DNA of 64,000 nucleotides from Candidatus Zhuqueibacterota bacterium. Lineage in GTDB: Bacteria > Zhuqueibacterota > Zhuqueibacteria > Zhuqueibacterales > Zhuqueibacteraceae. The stretch is taken from the NCBI GenBank assembly GCA_022616415.1, contig JAKEEU010000110.1:1-64000 (forward strand). Direction: 5' to 3'. The position numbers were made by a program, and so were the translations under genes. The stretch's first letter is position 1; each line of letters starts with the position of its first letter. Shown here one piece after another: positions 9,424-17,232 of the stretch. Below the pieces are notes generated by a model that worked only from the letters and a program-made list of their open reading frames with translations, made no database searches and had not been told where the DNA came from.

Positions 9424-10644
9424 TCATCGCGTGATCTTAAAGTCGCTGAAAATTTCTTTAACCGCTAAAGTTGCCGCACCCAGCAGACGCGGGCGAACCG
9501 TTACCAGCGAAGTCGGCAGGATGCGGATCTTTCTGTTCTTCCCAAAAAAAGCCCGGATCGACAAAGTTTGCATGATCTCCGGATAAACAATATCCCACGC
9601 GTCGGTGATGCGGCCGCCGATGATAATCGCTTCCGGATCGACGGCCTTGATGATATCCGCCATGCCCATGCCCAAATAATGTCCGGTCTGGCGCAAAATA
9701 TCCCGCGCTAAAGTTTCGTGGCGTTGCACGGCGCAATCAATAATATCTTGCAGCATGACCTGGCGCGAAGCCGAGGGATCGATTTGCTTTTGCATCATAT
9801 ACCGCTTGACCGTGGCGCGATCCGAGGCGTAAGCTTCCCAGCAACCGTAGTTGCCGCAAGAACAAAGCTCCCCGCCTTCGAATAGCGTCGTATGCCCAAA
9901 TTCACCGGCGGCATAAGAACTGCCGTGAATCACTTCCTTGTCCACGACGATGCCGGTGCCGATGCCGGGGCCAACAGCCAGAAAAACAAAATTCGACAGC
10001 TTCAAATCGTGGTTGCCATACCACAACTCGGCAAGCGCCGAAGCCCTAGCATCGTTGTCAATTACGATTCTCCCTTCATCCGGACACAGTTGCGCCAGCA
10101 GCTTGCCAATCTCGAAATCTTCCCAACCCAGACGGGGAGCAAAGACGACTTTGGCTTGCACCGGATCGACGATGCCGGCGACGCTGACGCCAATGCCTTC
10201 CAGATGGTCGATGTGCAACTGGTCGCGCAATTTAAAGAGCTTTGCCACGCAAGCACGAATGAATTTCTCCGGACTTTCGGATTTTTGCTCGAGCGTCACT
10301 GCGACTTTGACGCTGCCATCCAAATCGGCAATGGCCAGGCGCGTGGCCGGAGAATCAATATTGATCGCGCCGACCCGATGCGTGCCGAGCTTTAAGTATA
10401 AATTGATCGGGTTGCGGCCGACGTTTTGGTTAGGCTCGACTTCTTCAAAGATAAGCCCTTCTTCCAATAAACCGGCAACGATGCTGGAGACCGTGCTCTT
10501 ATTCAGTCCGCTTAATCTGGCGATTTCAATCCTTGAGATGGGCTGCTTTTCACGAATGAGGTTGAGAATGACCGCGCGATTTATATTACGAACCAGCTTG
10601 GCATTTCCACTGATGAAGCTATCCTGGTGTAACTTCATAGTCAT
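9424..10644 (-). CDS. ROK-family transcriptional repressor (NagC/Mlc/XylR type)
   Basis: DNA-binding sugar-responsive repressor of 406 residues. A winged helix-turn-helix (about 36-67, with RIEIARLSGLNKSTVSSIVAGLL) is joined to a ROK sugar-binding domain with the zinc motif CSCGNYGCWEAY. This is the usual size and layout of NagC-like proteins. It is encoded upstream of the kinase-symporter-hexosaminidase series on the same strand. Its own promoter has the 17-bp operator immediately downstream of the -10, so it probably represses itself and releases DNA when an amino sugar or its phosphate binds. The inducer is not visible from the sequence. Confidence 0.92.
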   Translation of the reverse strand: MTMKLHQDSFISGNAKLVRNINRAVILNLIREKQPISRIEIARLSGLNKSTVSSIVAGLLEEGLIFEEVEPNQNVGRNPINLYLKLGTHRVGAINIDSPATRLAIADLDGSVKVAVTLEQKSESPEKFIRACVAKLFKLRDQLHIDHLEGIGVSVAGIVDPVQAKVVFAPRLGWEDFEIGKLLAQLCPDEGRIVIDNDARASALAELWYGNHDLKLSNFVFLAVGPGIGTGIVVDKEVIHGSSYAAGEFGHTTLFEGGELCSCGNYGCWEAYASDRATVKRYMMQKQIDPSASRQVMLQDIIDCAVQRHETLARDILRQTGHYLGMGMADIIKAVDPEAIIIGGRITDAWDIVYPEIMQTLSIRAFFGKNRKIRILPTSLVTVRPRLLGAATLAVKEIFSDFKITR

Positions 10645-10686
10645 ATCCTGGTGCAGTCAACGGAGGGTATTATCAGCATAATGTAG

Positions 10687-10703
10687 TTGGTTGTTTAAAC
10701 CAA
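10687..10703. promoter_or_regulatory. Predicted ROK repressor operator, copy 3 (autoregulatory)
   Basis: Inverted repeat TTGGTT-gttta-AACCAA, 43 bp upstream of the repressor start. It follows the -10 box at 10714-10719 by about 10 nt, so bound repressor would block transcript initiation or clearance. It matches copy 1 over 20 bases. Confidence 0.75.
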
Positions 10704-10713
10704 CTTATGGTGG

Positions 10714-10742
10714 AAGATAAACATCCTTTTCCAATTTGTCAA
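10714..10742 (-). promoter_or_regulatory. Sigma70-type promoter of the ROK repressor gene
   Basis: On the minus strand there is a perfect -35 TTGACA (10737-10742), a 17-nt spacer, and -10 TATCTT (10714-10719). The surrounding DNA is AT-rich. Transcription would start near 10707, immediately before the predicted operator. Confidence 0.6.
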
Positions 10743-11185
10743 GTACTTTTTAAACTTTTTTAAAATTTTTGTTTGGGTTGCAGCAAGCACTAACATCGCG
10801 CCACACCTTGCCAAGTTGACGATCTCATTCGTATCAAGGAAATAAATTACGGTGGCGATTTTTGAGTGGATCACTATTTGCAATCTCATCTTTTGGCGGC
10901 TTGCATGAAGCCGCAGGCGAGCGATGCCCGATGTTAAACTTTTGCAACCTTTTTCGACAATTCAAGATACTTGTTGCTATATTGGTTGATGAAAAACGTG
11001 AAAGAGCTTCGGCATGCTCAGTTTGGCAGTATCAAAGTTGCAAGTCAGTTCTTACAAATTTGAATCTTTAGTTCGACAGCAGTAACCGGCCGGCGCCGGA
11101 TGGTGCGGAGTCGCCATCGGCTCCGGTTGCGCCTCGCCCATGGATGGCACGGCGATCACGAACTACAACCTATGGGTGAAAAGCT
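10743..11185. other. Gene-free spacer between the GlcNAc locus and the EPS cluster
   Basis: About 440 bp. The left part is AT-rich. The open frame at 10862-11071 has no ribosome-binding site or family resemblance and was not accepted. The right end (11085-11160) turns GC-rich and can fold. No clear promoter for the EPS cluster was recognised. Confidence 0.5.
11102..11134 (+). other. Possible structured leader RNA of the EPS cluster
   Basis: GGUGC-GGAG pairs with CUCC-(gguu)-GCGCC around a 10-nt loop, preceded by the palindromic CCGGCCGGCGCCGG. It lies 50-80 nt before the first EPS open frame. It does not match any riboswitch consensus known to me. Confidence 0.25.
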
Positions 11186-11890
11186 ATGCGATACTTCGGC
11201 AAGCTCCGATCTTCCTTAATTGCATTATCAAGGAAAAGTCGGAGCAAGCCCCGATTTTCCTTAATTACATCATCAAGGAAAAGTCGGGGCAGGGGAGTGG
11301 TGTATCCGCTCCTGCTAACCGCACTTTCTCTCCTCTTTCCCGCCCTCGTTTCTGCACAAGACGAAGGGGATCAGCCCGATTTGGGCCGTTCTCGCGCGGC
11401 GCAGTATTATCTCGGCGAACAGGATGAGTTGCTCATCAAAGTCAACATTTGGGGACTCGTCCGCCGGCCGGGACAATACATGGTGCCGAAAGACACGGAC
11501 CTTATTTCGCTCATCTCATTTGCCGGCGGGCCTTTGGACCAGGCCAGGATGAAAAAGATCAAAATCATTCGCTCGTCGGCGCCAGCTACCACGAGCAGTG
11601 GCGCGACGATCGGAGCCAATGCCAGTGAGGTGATGCTCGCCAGCCCCACTGCGCGGGGCGGCGCGGCTCACAATCCCCCGTCCACGCCGGCGCAGCAGGT
11701 CATGGAGGTCAACGTCAAAAAGTATCTCGAGACCGGCCAGCAATCGCTGATCCCGGAGTTGCTGCCCGGCGACACCATCGTGGTGCCCGGCGGCGCGCTG
11801 CAATTTTTCGGCAAAGCTTTGGATTTTGTTTCCAAGTTTGCGGTGATCGCTCAGATCTATTTCTGGGTGGATGTGGCCAACAACCGCTAG
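11186..11890 (+). CDS. SLBB-domain polysaccharide export protein
   Basis: Periplasmic or outer-membrane-associated protein of the Wza/OPX export class, reduced to an SLBB domain. After a hydrophobic signal-like stretch (PLLLTALSLLFPALVSAQ, ORF residues 41-58), the SLBB core reads VNIWGLVRRPGQYMVPKDTD...ISFAGGPL. The C-terminus has LLPGDTIVVPGG and ends in a hydrophobic stretch. The usual N-terminal polysaccharide-export domain is absent. The frame begins at 11186, but its first 37 residues are basic and are made by a 45-bp tandem hairpin repeat, so the real start may be a GTG at 11297 or 11300 behind AGGGGAG. It is the first gene of the cluster and precedes the tyrosine autokinase, its usual partner. 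Confidence 0.75.
   Translation: MRYFGKLRSSLIALSRKSRSKPRFSLITSSRKSRGRGVVYPLLLTALSLLFPALVSAQDEGDQPDLGRSRAAQYYLGEQDELLIKVNIWGLVRRPGQYMVPKDTDLISLISFAGGPLDQARMKKIKIIRSSAPATTSSGATIGANASEVMLASPTARGGAAHNPPSTPAQQVMEVNVKKYLETGQQSLIPELLPGDTIVVPGGALQFFGKALDFVSKFAVIAQIYFWVDVANNR
11204..11289. repeat. Tandem 45-bp hairpin repeat, two copies
   Basis: Each unit folds on itself: CTCCGAT...AAGTCGGAG (11204-11244) and CCCCGATT...AAGTCGGGG (11249-11289), each with TTCCTTAAT in one arm and AAGGAAAAG in the other. The units are 45 bp apart (15 codons) and the arms co-vary (CTCC/GGAG against CCCC/GGGG). They overlap the 5' end of the SLBB frame. Confidence 0.7.
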
Positions 11891-11926
11891 CCCCGCTCCG
11901 CGGGGCTTGAGACGCCTCAATTTTTT
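11891..11926 (+). terminator. Hairpin pair with T-run after the SLBB gene
   Basis: Directly after the stop codon come CCCCGCTCCGCGGGG (11891-11905) and TTGAGACGCCTCAA (11907-11920), followed by six T. The second is a compact intrinsic-terminator shape and could attenuate transcription between the SLBB and kinase genes. Confidence 0.5.
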
Positions 11927-11938
11927 AAAAGCAATTCG

Positions 11939-11991
11939 CCAACGGATAGACTGCGTCTGTAGATTAAGACAACTGAGATTTTATCCGTTGG
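11939..11991. repeat. Palindromic repeat, CCAACGGATA family
   Basis: Perfect 10-bp arms CCAACGGATA (11939-11948) and TATCCGTTGG (11982-11991). A related element starting CCAACGGATA lies at 62238. Both are intergenic. Confidence 0.6.
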
Positions 11992-12104
11992 ACTTGATCT
12001 ATCCGCTTGGTGAATTTGCCGCCTTTTCTATTTAAAGCGACGGTTTGCCCTTTCGGCAAGTTCGAGGATTCGGAATTTTCATCTTACAGTCAGAGAGAGC
12101 ATCC

Positions 12105-14441
12105 ATGGAAGAGCTGCAGGAGCGACACACATCGTTCAACGAATATTTGCGCATTTTTTATCGAGGCCGTTGGATCATTCTCACGACGTTTCTGGCGGTG
12201 ATGGCGATCACGGCCTACGTGACGTTTACCGCCACGCCGGAGTATGAGGCCGCGGCCAAGATCATGATTGAAGAGAAAGGCGGCATGGAGCAAACCATCT
12301 TCGACATTGGCGGCTTCATCAATCAAGCGACGATGGTCAACAATCAGGTCGAAATTCTGAAAAGCCGGACGCTGGCAGAGACCGTGGTGAAACGCCTGCA
12401 AGCTTCGGAATGGGCCGCTAAATTGGCGTTGCTCAATCCTCCCGAGAACGGCAAAACCGGGCTCTTCGCCAATGCCGGCCGGTGGATTCAAGATCTCGTC
12501 GGATTCGGCGGGGATACCGCCGAGCAGCGCACGATCGACGATATCATCAAAGATTTGCACGAGCGCTTGACGATTACGCCGATTCGCGATACCGACATGA
12601 TCGAGATCAAAGTTACCGGGGCTACTCCCGAGGAAGCCGTCTTTGTCACGAACACGCTGGCCACGGCCTATAGCGAGAAAAACCGGCTCCAGAGCCAGGA
12701 AGAAGTGCGCCAGGTCAAAAACTTTCTCGACGAACAACTGAAGCTCGTGCAGCAGCAATTGACCGAATCGGAAGAAGCGCTGAAAAATTTTAAGGAGGGC
12801 GAGAAAGTGGCGGCCTTGCCGGATGAGACCAAAGAGCTGATTCAGAAGATGGCGGAATTTGAAGGGCTTTATAATGAGGCGCTTACCGAATATAATTCCA
12901 ATCGCGAGCGCCTCAAATATGTCGACGAACAGCTCGATCGCAGCAAGAGAAATTTCGATCTCAGCAACATTTCGGCAACCCCGTATTTTGACGGCCTTAA
13001 AAAGCAGATTGGCGAGCTCGAAGGCAAGCGCACGAGCTATATCGCCAACTTGATCAATGGCGGCGTTTACCGCGACGATGATCCGCAGGCGCGCCGATAC
13101 GAAGAGCAGATCAACATGCTGAAAAAGCAGTTGCAGGAAGAGATCACCAAGCTGGCGACGGTTGAAATATTGAATCCGGTTGCGCTCAGCGAAAACCTGG
13201 TGGCGCGCAAAATCGAAATCGAAGCCAATTTACAGGCGCTGCAGCCGAAAGTCGAAGCGCTCAAAAAGATCATCGACACGTATGACAAGCAATTGGAATC
13301 GCTGCCGGAGAAAAGCCTGCGCTTGGCGCGGCTGGAGCGCACGGCGCAGGCGGACGAGAAAATCTACCTGATGATGCAGGAAAAATATCAAGAGTCGCGC
13401 ATCACCGAAGTCGGCCAGCTCGGCCAGGTGCGGATCATCGATCCGGCGCGCCCGCCCAAAGAGCCGGTGCGGCCGCGCACCAAGCTCAATCTCCTGCTCG
13501 GTTTCATTCTCGGTCTTGGTCTCGGCGTCGGTTTGACGTTTTTGTTCGAGTATATGGACAACTCGGTGCGGACGATCGAAGAGGTGGAGAAGCTCGGCGT
13601 GCCGGTGCTCGGTTCCATTCCGATGATCAAAGAGCAGGAAGCCATCAAACGCCTCAAAATTCTGCCGTCGAGCCTGAACGGCAAAAACGGCAGTTTGGAT
13701 TCTCCCGAGGCGAAGCGGCTGGTCTCGCGCCTGATTACCCACTTCGCGCCCAAATCGCCGATCTCCGAAGCCTATCGCACTTTCCGCACCAACATTCAAT
13801 ACACCAAGCTGGATTACGAGCTCAAAGCGCTCCTGGTCACCAGCCCGGGACCCGGTGAAGGCAAGTCGACCTCGGTGGCGAATTTGGCGATCACCATGGC
13901 GCAGATGGGCAGCAAAGTGCTGCTGATCGACTCGGATTTGCGGCGCCCGATTTTGCACTCGATTTTCAATATCGACCGCCGCGTCGGGCTTTCCAATGTG
14001 CTCGTCGGTCGCGCCACCATCGAAGAGGCCGCGCAGACGACTGAAATTGAAAATCTCTTCGTGATGCCTTGCGGCACACTGCCGCCGAACCCTTCGGAAC
14101 TGCTCGGCTCTTCGGCGATGCGCACGACGCTCGATGCCATGAAAAAGAAGTTCGACATCGTGCTCTTTGACAGTCCGCCGATCATTGCGGTGACCGATGC
14201 CGCGGTGCTCAGCTCGCAGCTCGACGGCGTTATTCTCGTCATCAAATCCGGGCAAACCGATCGCGATGCCACCTTCCGTGCTTACAGCCTTTTGAAAAAT
14301 GTCAAAACCCGCATTCTCGGCGCGTTGTTGAATGGCGTGCAAATCGAGAGCATGTACGGCAGTTATTACTATTACTACCACTACTACTATTACGGCAAGG
14401 ACGGCGGGAAAAAACGGAAAGGCAAAAAACGTGCAGCATAA
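12105..14441 (+). CDS. Polysaccharide co-polymerase / tyrosine autokinase (Wzc-like)
   Basis: Inner-membrane chain-length regulator fused to a cytoplasmic BY-kinase, 778 residues. The Wzz domain starts near residue 10 with TM1 (WIILTTFLAVMAITAYVTF). A long coiled-coil region and GNVR-type segment precede TM2 (about 460-480). The kinase domain has Walker A SPGPGEGKST near 580, Walker A' LLIDSDLRRP and Walker B IVLFDSPP. The C-terminus has a tyrosine cluster (YGSYYYYYHYYYYGKD, about 752-767), the expected autophosphorylation site. The ATG at 12105 follows AGAGAG; the frame opens earlier at 12045 without such a signal. Phosphorylation of the tail would control polymer length and export. Confidence 0.93.
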   Translation: MEELQERHTSFNEYLRIFYRGRWIILTTFLAVMAITAYVTFTATPEYEAAAKIMIEEKGGMEQTIFDIGGFINQATMVNNQVEILKSRTLAETVVKRLQASEWAAKLALLNPPENGKTGLFANAGRWIQDLVGFGGDTAEQRTIDDIIKDLHERLTITPIRDTDMIEIKVTGATPEEAVFVTNTLATAYSEKNRLQSQEEVRQVKNFLDEQLKLVQQQLTESEEALKNFKEGEKVAALPDETKELIQKMAEFEGLYNEALTEYNSNRERLKYVDEQLDRSKRNFDLSNISATPYFDGLKKQIGELEGKRTSYIANLINGGVYRDDDPQARRYEEQINMLKKQLQEEITKLATVEILNPVALSENLVARKIEIEANLQALQPKVEALKKIIDTYDKQLESLPEKSLRLARLERTAQADEKIYLMMQEKYQESRITEVGQLGQVRIIDPARPPKEPVRPRTKLNLLLGFILGLGLGVGLTFLFEYMDNSVRTIEEVEKLGVPVLGSIPMIKEQEAIKRLKILPSSLNGKNGSLDSPEAKRLVSRLITHFAPKSPISEAYRTFRTNIQYTKLDYELKALLVTSPGPGEGKSTSVANLAITMAQMGSKVLLIDSDLRRPILHSIFNIDRRVGLSNVLVGRATIEEAAQTTEIENLFVMPCGTLPPNPSELLGSSAMRTTLDAMKKKFDIVLFDSPPIIAVTDAAVLSSQLDGVILVIKSGQTDRDATFRAYSLLKNVKTRILGALLNGVQIESMYGSYYYYYHYYYYGKDGGKKRKGKKRAA

Positions 14442-15027
14442 AAGGAACGAGAATCACGGAAAAGATATCGTCACGATTGTTTCAGGCTTGCCTCGTTCCG
14501 GCACTTCAATGATGATGAAAATGCTTGAAGCTGGCGGCATGCAGATTCTGACCGACAATATAAGGACGGCCGATGAGGACAACCCGAAGGGTTACTACGA
14601 GTTTGAAAAGGTCAAACAAACGGCGCATGACAAGGCCTGGTTGTTGGAAGCCAAAGGCAAAGCGGTCAAAATGGTGTCGGAGCTGCTGAAACAACTGCCA
14701 CCGGAGTATGACTATAAAATCATCTTCATGCGCCGCAAGATCGAAGAAATTCTAGCTTCCCAGAAACAAATGCTCCTCCGCATGCGGAAGCCCACGGATA
14801 CGGTCAGTGACGCAAAATTGACCCAGCTTTTCAGCGCGCATCTGCAACAACTTGACGCCTGGTTGACCATGCAACCCAACTTCGCGTTTACTTACGTCGG
14901 CTACAATGAGGTGATGGCCAACCCCCGCGCGCAAGCCGAAAAGATTAATGCGTTCTTAAACAACACGCTGAACGTTGACGAAATGGTTGGCGTGGTTGAC
15001 CAAACGCTGTATCGGCAGAGAAAGTAA
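14431..15027 (+). CDS. Sulfotransferase-family protein (1)
   Basis: Predicted PAPS-dependent sulfotransferase of about 198 residues. Near the N-terminus it has the 5'-phosphosulfate-binding loop IVSGLPRSGTSMMMKMLE. A later KIIFMRRKIEEILASQ segment matches the 3'-phosphate-binding region of the family. The GTG at 14431 follows GGAAAGG and overlaps the end of the autokinase gene by 11 nt, which implies translational coupling. The frame stays open back to 14332 only because it shadows the tyrosine codons. It sits directly before the APS kinase gene, which would supply precursor for its donor. Alternative: a sulfotransferase-fold protein with another nucleotide ligand. Confidence 0.82.
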   Translation: MQHKRNENHGKDIVTIVSGLPRSGTSMMMKMLEAGGMQILTDNIRTADEDNPKGYYEFEKVKQTAHDKAWLLEAKGKAVKMVSELLKQLPPEYDYKIIFMRRKIEEILASQKQMLLRMRKPTDTVSDAKLTQLFSAHLQQLDAWLTMQPNFAFTYVGYNEVMANPRAQAEKINAFLNNTLNVDEMVGVVDQTLYRQRK

Positions 15028-15069
15028 CTCATTTGAACGGCAGCAAAACCCCAGAAAGGTTTCGGACGT

Positions 15070-15696
15070 ATGGTTTCTTCTCGCGCTTGCACCATTTGGT
15101 TTACCGGTCTTTCCGGCGCCGGCAAAACGGCGATTACCAACGCGCTGGTGCCCTTGCTGAAAGCACGCGGCTGCAAAGTCGAGGTTTTGGACGGCGATAT
15201 CGTTCGTGCCAATTTAAGCAAAGGCCTCGGTTTCTCTAAAGAGGATTGCGACATCAAGATCCGGCGCCTCGGGTTTGTTTGCCAGCTCTTGACGCGCCAT
15301 GGCGTGTTTGCCATCGCTGCCGCCATCTCTCCTGACAAAACCGGGCGCGACGAGAACCGTACGTTGATTAAAGACTTTGTCGAAGTCTACGTGAAAGCTT
15401 CGCTCGAAACTTGCATTCAACGCGACGTGAAGGGGCTTTATAAGAATGTGCTCGCCGGCGAGAGCAGAAAATTCACTGGCCTCAGCGATCCCTACGAGCC
15501 GCCAGATAATCCCGAGGTGATCTGCGACACGGAAAGGGAGACGCCGAGCGCGGGCGCACAAAAAATCGTGCGCAAGCTTGAGCAACTAGACTATTTGGTG
15601 CCGTTAGCCGGCGCTGCGGAAAACGGCGACGGCGAGTATATCGACGATGATGAAGAGTTGGTGAGACAACGCTTGGAAGCTTTGGGATATTTGTGA
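15070..15696 (+). CDS. cysC: Adenylylsulfate (APS) kinase
   Basis: Phosphorylates adenylylsulfate to PAPS, the sulfate donor. The P-loop GLSGAGKT is at residues 13-20, followed by VLDGDIVRANLSKGLGFSKEDCD, the ISPDKTGRDENR segment, and FTGLSDPYEPP. The usual family C-terminus (KIVRKLEQLDYL) is reached near residue 177. About 32 residues then follow and end RQRLEALGYL, very like the C-termini of the two phosphatase-superfamily proteins of this cluster. No ATP sulfurylase gene is present in the window. Placed next to a sulfotransferase gene, it indicates dedicated PAPS supply for polymer sulfation rather than cysteine synthesis. Confidence 0.93.
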   Translation: MVSSRACTIWFTGLSGAGKTAITNALVPLLKARGCKVEVLDGDIVRANLSKGLGFSKEDCDIKIRRLGFVCQLLTRHGVFAIAAAISPDKTGRDENRTLIKDFVEVYVKASLETCIQRDVKGLYKNVLAGESRKFTGLSDPYEPPDNPEVICDTERETPSAGAQKIVRKLEQLDYLVPLAGAAENGDGEYIDDDEELVRQRLEALGYL

Positions 15697-15700
15697 AACC

Positions 15701-15738
15701 GTTGGCCAGCTCACTCGTCAGCTAGTTAACGGGCCAAC
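15701..15738. repeat. Short palindrome with AACTGG repeats
   Basis: GTTGGCC (15701-15707) pairs with GGCCAAC (15732-15738), and three near-repeats of AACTGG follow up to 15760. It fills the gap between the APS kinase and the broken phosphatase gene. Confidence 0.4.
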
Positions 15739-15772
15739 TGGCGAACTGGTAAACTGGCAAACTTTATCTTCC

Positions 15773-16197
15773 TTGTTCAACTTTCTGAAAAAGGATCGTC
15801 CTTCTCGCGTCGTGGTGGTTTCCATTGACGGTGTTCCGTATAGTTTCCTGCAAGCTCAGATCGCGAAGGGCGCGTTTCCGAATTTTGAAGAATTGCTCGA
15901 GAACGGCGCTTTCCGCCGGATGGATTCGGTGCAGCCATGCATTTCTTTCGTCACCTGGGCCAGTTACATGACCGGCAACAACCCGGCCAAACACAATATC
16001 TTCGGTTTCGTTGATCGCAAGCCCGGCACCCACGAGATTTTCGTGCCGACCTCGTTGAACATGACGAGCGAGACGATTTGGGAAATCATGAGCCGCGCCA
16101 GCACAAAGCGCTGTGGGTCGGCGATGTGGCGCCAACAATTTTGAAAATGATGCATCTGCCGATTCCGGCAGACATGGATGGGATTGCTTTGGTGTGA
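15773..16197 (+). pseudogene. Internally deleted alkaline-phosphatase-superfamily gene
   Basis: Remnant of a COG3379-type phosphohydrolase like those at 20770 and 26100. The first ~110 residues are intact: VVVVSIDGVPYSF with the metal-binding Asp, then ISFVTWASYMTGNNPAKHNIFGF, ending at ETIWEIMSRA. A frame change follows, and the next frame reads ALWVGDVAPTILKMMHLPIP then ADMDG, the family's C-terminal segment, to a stop at 16195-16197. Roughly 350 central codons, including the second metal-binding Asp-His region, are missing. The junction lies near 16090-16110. A shortened functional product is unlikely. Confidence 0.8.
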
Positions 16198-16207
16198 GGG
16201 CTAGGAG

Positions 16208-16275
16208 TGCAAAGCGTAAAACGTGAAACGTATCGTAAGACGTATTACCCATTACGCATTACGTTTTACGCATTA
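16208..16275. repeat. CGTAAAACG/CGTTTTACG palindromic repeat, copy 1
   Basis: Words such as AGCGTAAAACGTGAAACG are answered by ATTACGCATTACGTTTTACGC. The 18-mer TTACGCATTACGTTTTAC (16252-16269) recurs exactly at 61697-61714. It lies between the pseudogene and the epimerase gene and creates a false N-terminal extension of the latter. Confidence 0.65.
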
Positions 16276-16302
16276 AGAATCACATCACAGGAGACCTCAA
16301 CC

Positions 16303-17232
16303 ATGAACGTGCTTGTCACCGGCGGCGCCGGATATGTCGGTTCTGTCCTTGTTCCCCGGCTGCTGGCTTCCGGCCATCACGTCCGCGTGCTCGACAATCT
16401 GATGTACGGCGGCCAGAGCCTTCTGCCCTTCTTGAGTTATCCCCAATTCGAATTCATCAAAGGGGATATTCTCGACGAACAGGCCGTGCGCCGGGCCACC
16501 AAAGGGGTTGACGTCATCATTCATCTCGCGGCGATTGTCGGTTATCCGGCATGCAAGAAGCATGAACAACTGGCGCACGATGTCAACTACGTCGGCACTA
16601 AAATTGTGGAGAAAAACCGCGACCGCCAGCAGCGCATTATTTTTGCCTCCACCGGCTCCAACTACGGCGCGTTGATCGGCGATCTCTGCACCGAAGAAAC
16701 GCCGCTCAATCCGCTCACGATTTACGGCACCACCAAAACGAAAGCCGAGCAGCATCTGCTGCAGCGCGGCAATGCGATCTGTTATCGCTTCGCCACGGCC
16801 TTTGGCGTCTCGCCGCGCATGCGGTTGGATCTGCTGATCAACGATTTCGTTTATCAAGCGGTCAAAGTGCGCAATCTCATTATTTATGAGCGAACGTTCA
16901 AGCGGACGTTTATTCACGTCATCGACATGGCGCGCAGTTTCATGTTTGTGCTGGAGAATGGCGACCGCATGATCGATAACGTGTATAACGTCGGCTCCGA
17001 GAACATGAATTACAGTAAAGAGCAAATTGCCCTGATCGTCCGGGAAAAAATCGATTTTTATCTGCACTTTGCCGACGTCGGCAAAGACGAAGATCAGCGC
17101 AACTATGAAGTGTCTTATCAGAAAATCAATCGGCTCGGCTTTCGAACCGCCATTTCCATCGAAGACGGTATTGAGGAGTTGATTCGCGCCTATCAGGTGA
17201 TCGACATCAAGAATCCGTACGCCAATGTTTAA
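16303..17232 (+). CDS. NAD-dependent epimerase/dehydratase (SDR)
   Basis: Extended short-chain dehydrogenase of 309 residues acting on a nucleotide sugar. The NAD-binding loop VTGGAGYVGS is at residues 5-14, and the catalytic region has STGSNYG and the YGTTK (YxxxK) motif. The substrate half includes RFATAFGVSPRMR and RTFIHVIDMARS. The ATG at 16303 follows AGGAG; the open frame from 16207 runs through a repeat. It overlaps the next gene by 8 nt. Its exact sugar cannot be told from the sequence. Confidence 0.88.
   Translation: MNVLVTGGAGYVGSVLVPRLLASGHHVRVLDNLMYGGQSLLPFLSYPQFEFIKGDILDEQAVRRATKGVDVIIHLAAIVGYPACKKHEQLAHDVNYVGTKIVEKNRDRQQRIIFASTGSNYGALIGDLCTEETPLNPLTIYGTTKTKAEQHLLQRGNAICYRFATAFGVSPRMRLDLLINDFVYQAVKVRNLIIYERTFKRTFIHVIDMARSFMFVLENGDRMIDNVYNVGSENMNYSKEQIALIVREKIDFYLHFADVGKDEDQRNYEVSYQKINRLGFRTAISIEDGIEELIRAYQVIDIKNPYANV

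Noticed and set aside
10862..11071. 69-codon open frame upstream of the EPS cluster
   Set aside because: No ribosome-binding site, no family resemblance and an unusual composition; it was left as spacer.
11085..11160. c-di-GMP riboswitch in the EPS leader
   Set aside because: The conserved core words of GEMM-I and GEMM-II are not present; only generic hairpins can be seen.
13230..14381. Long antisense open frame under the autokinase gene
   Set aside because: It mirrors a gene with all the expected kinase motifs; the translated product is Arg/His-rich and resembles no family.
14332..14430. Possible long N-terminal extension of the first sulfotransferase (Thr/Ile-rich)
   Set aside because: It is the tyrosine-codon tail of the autokinase read in another frame; the GTG at 14431 has a ribosome-binding site and gives the normal family start.
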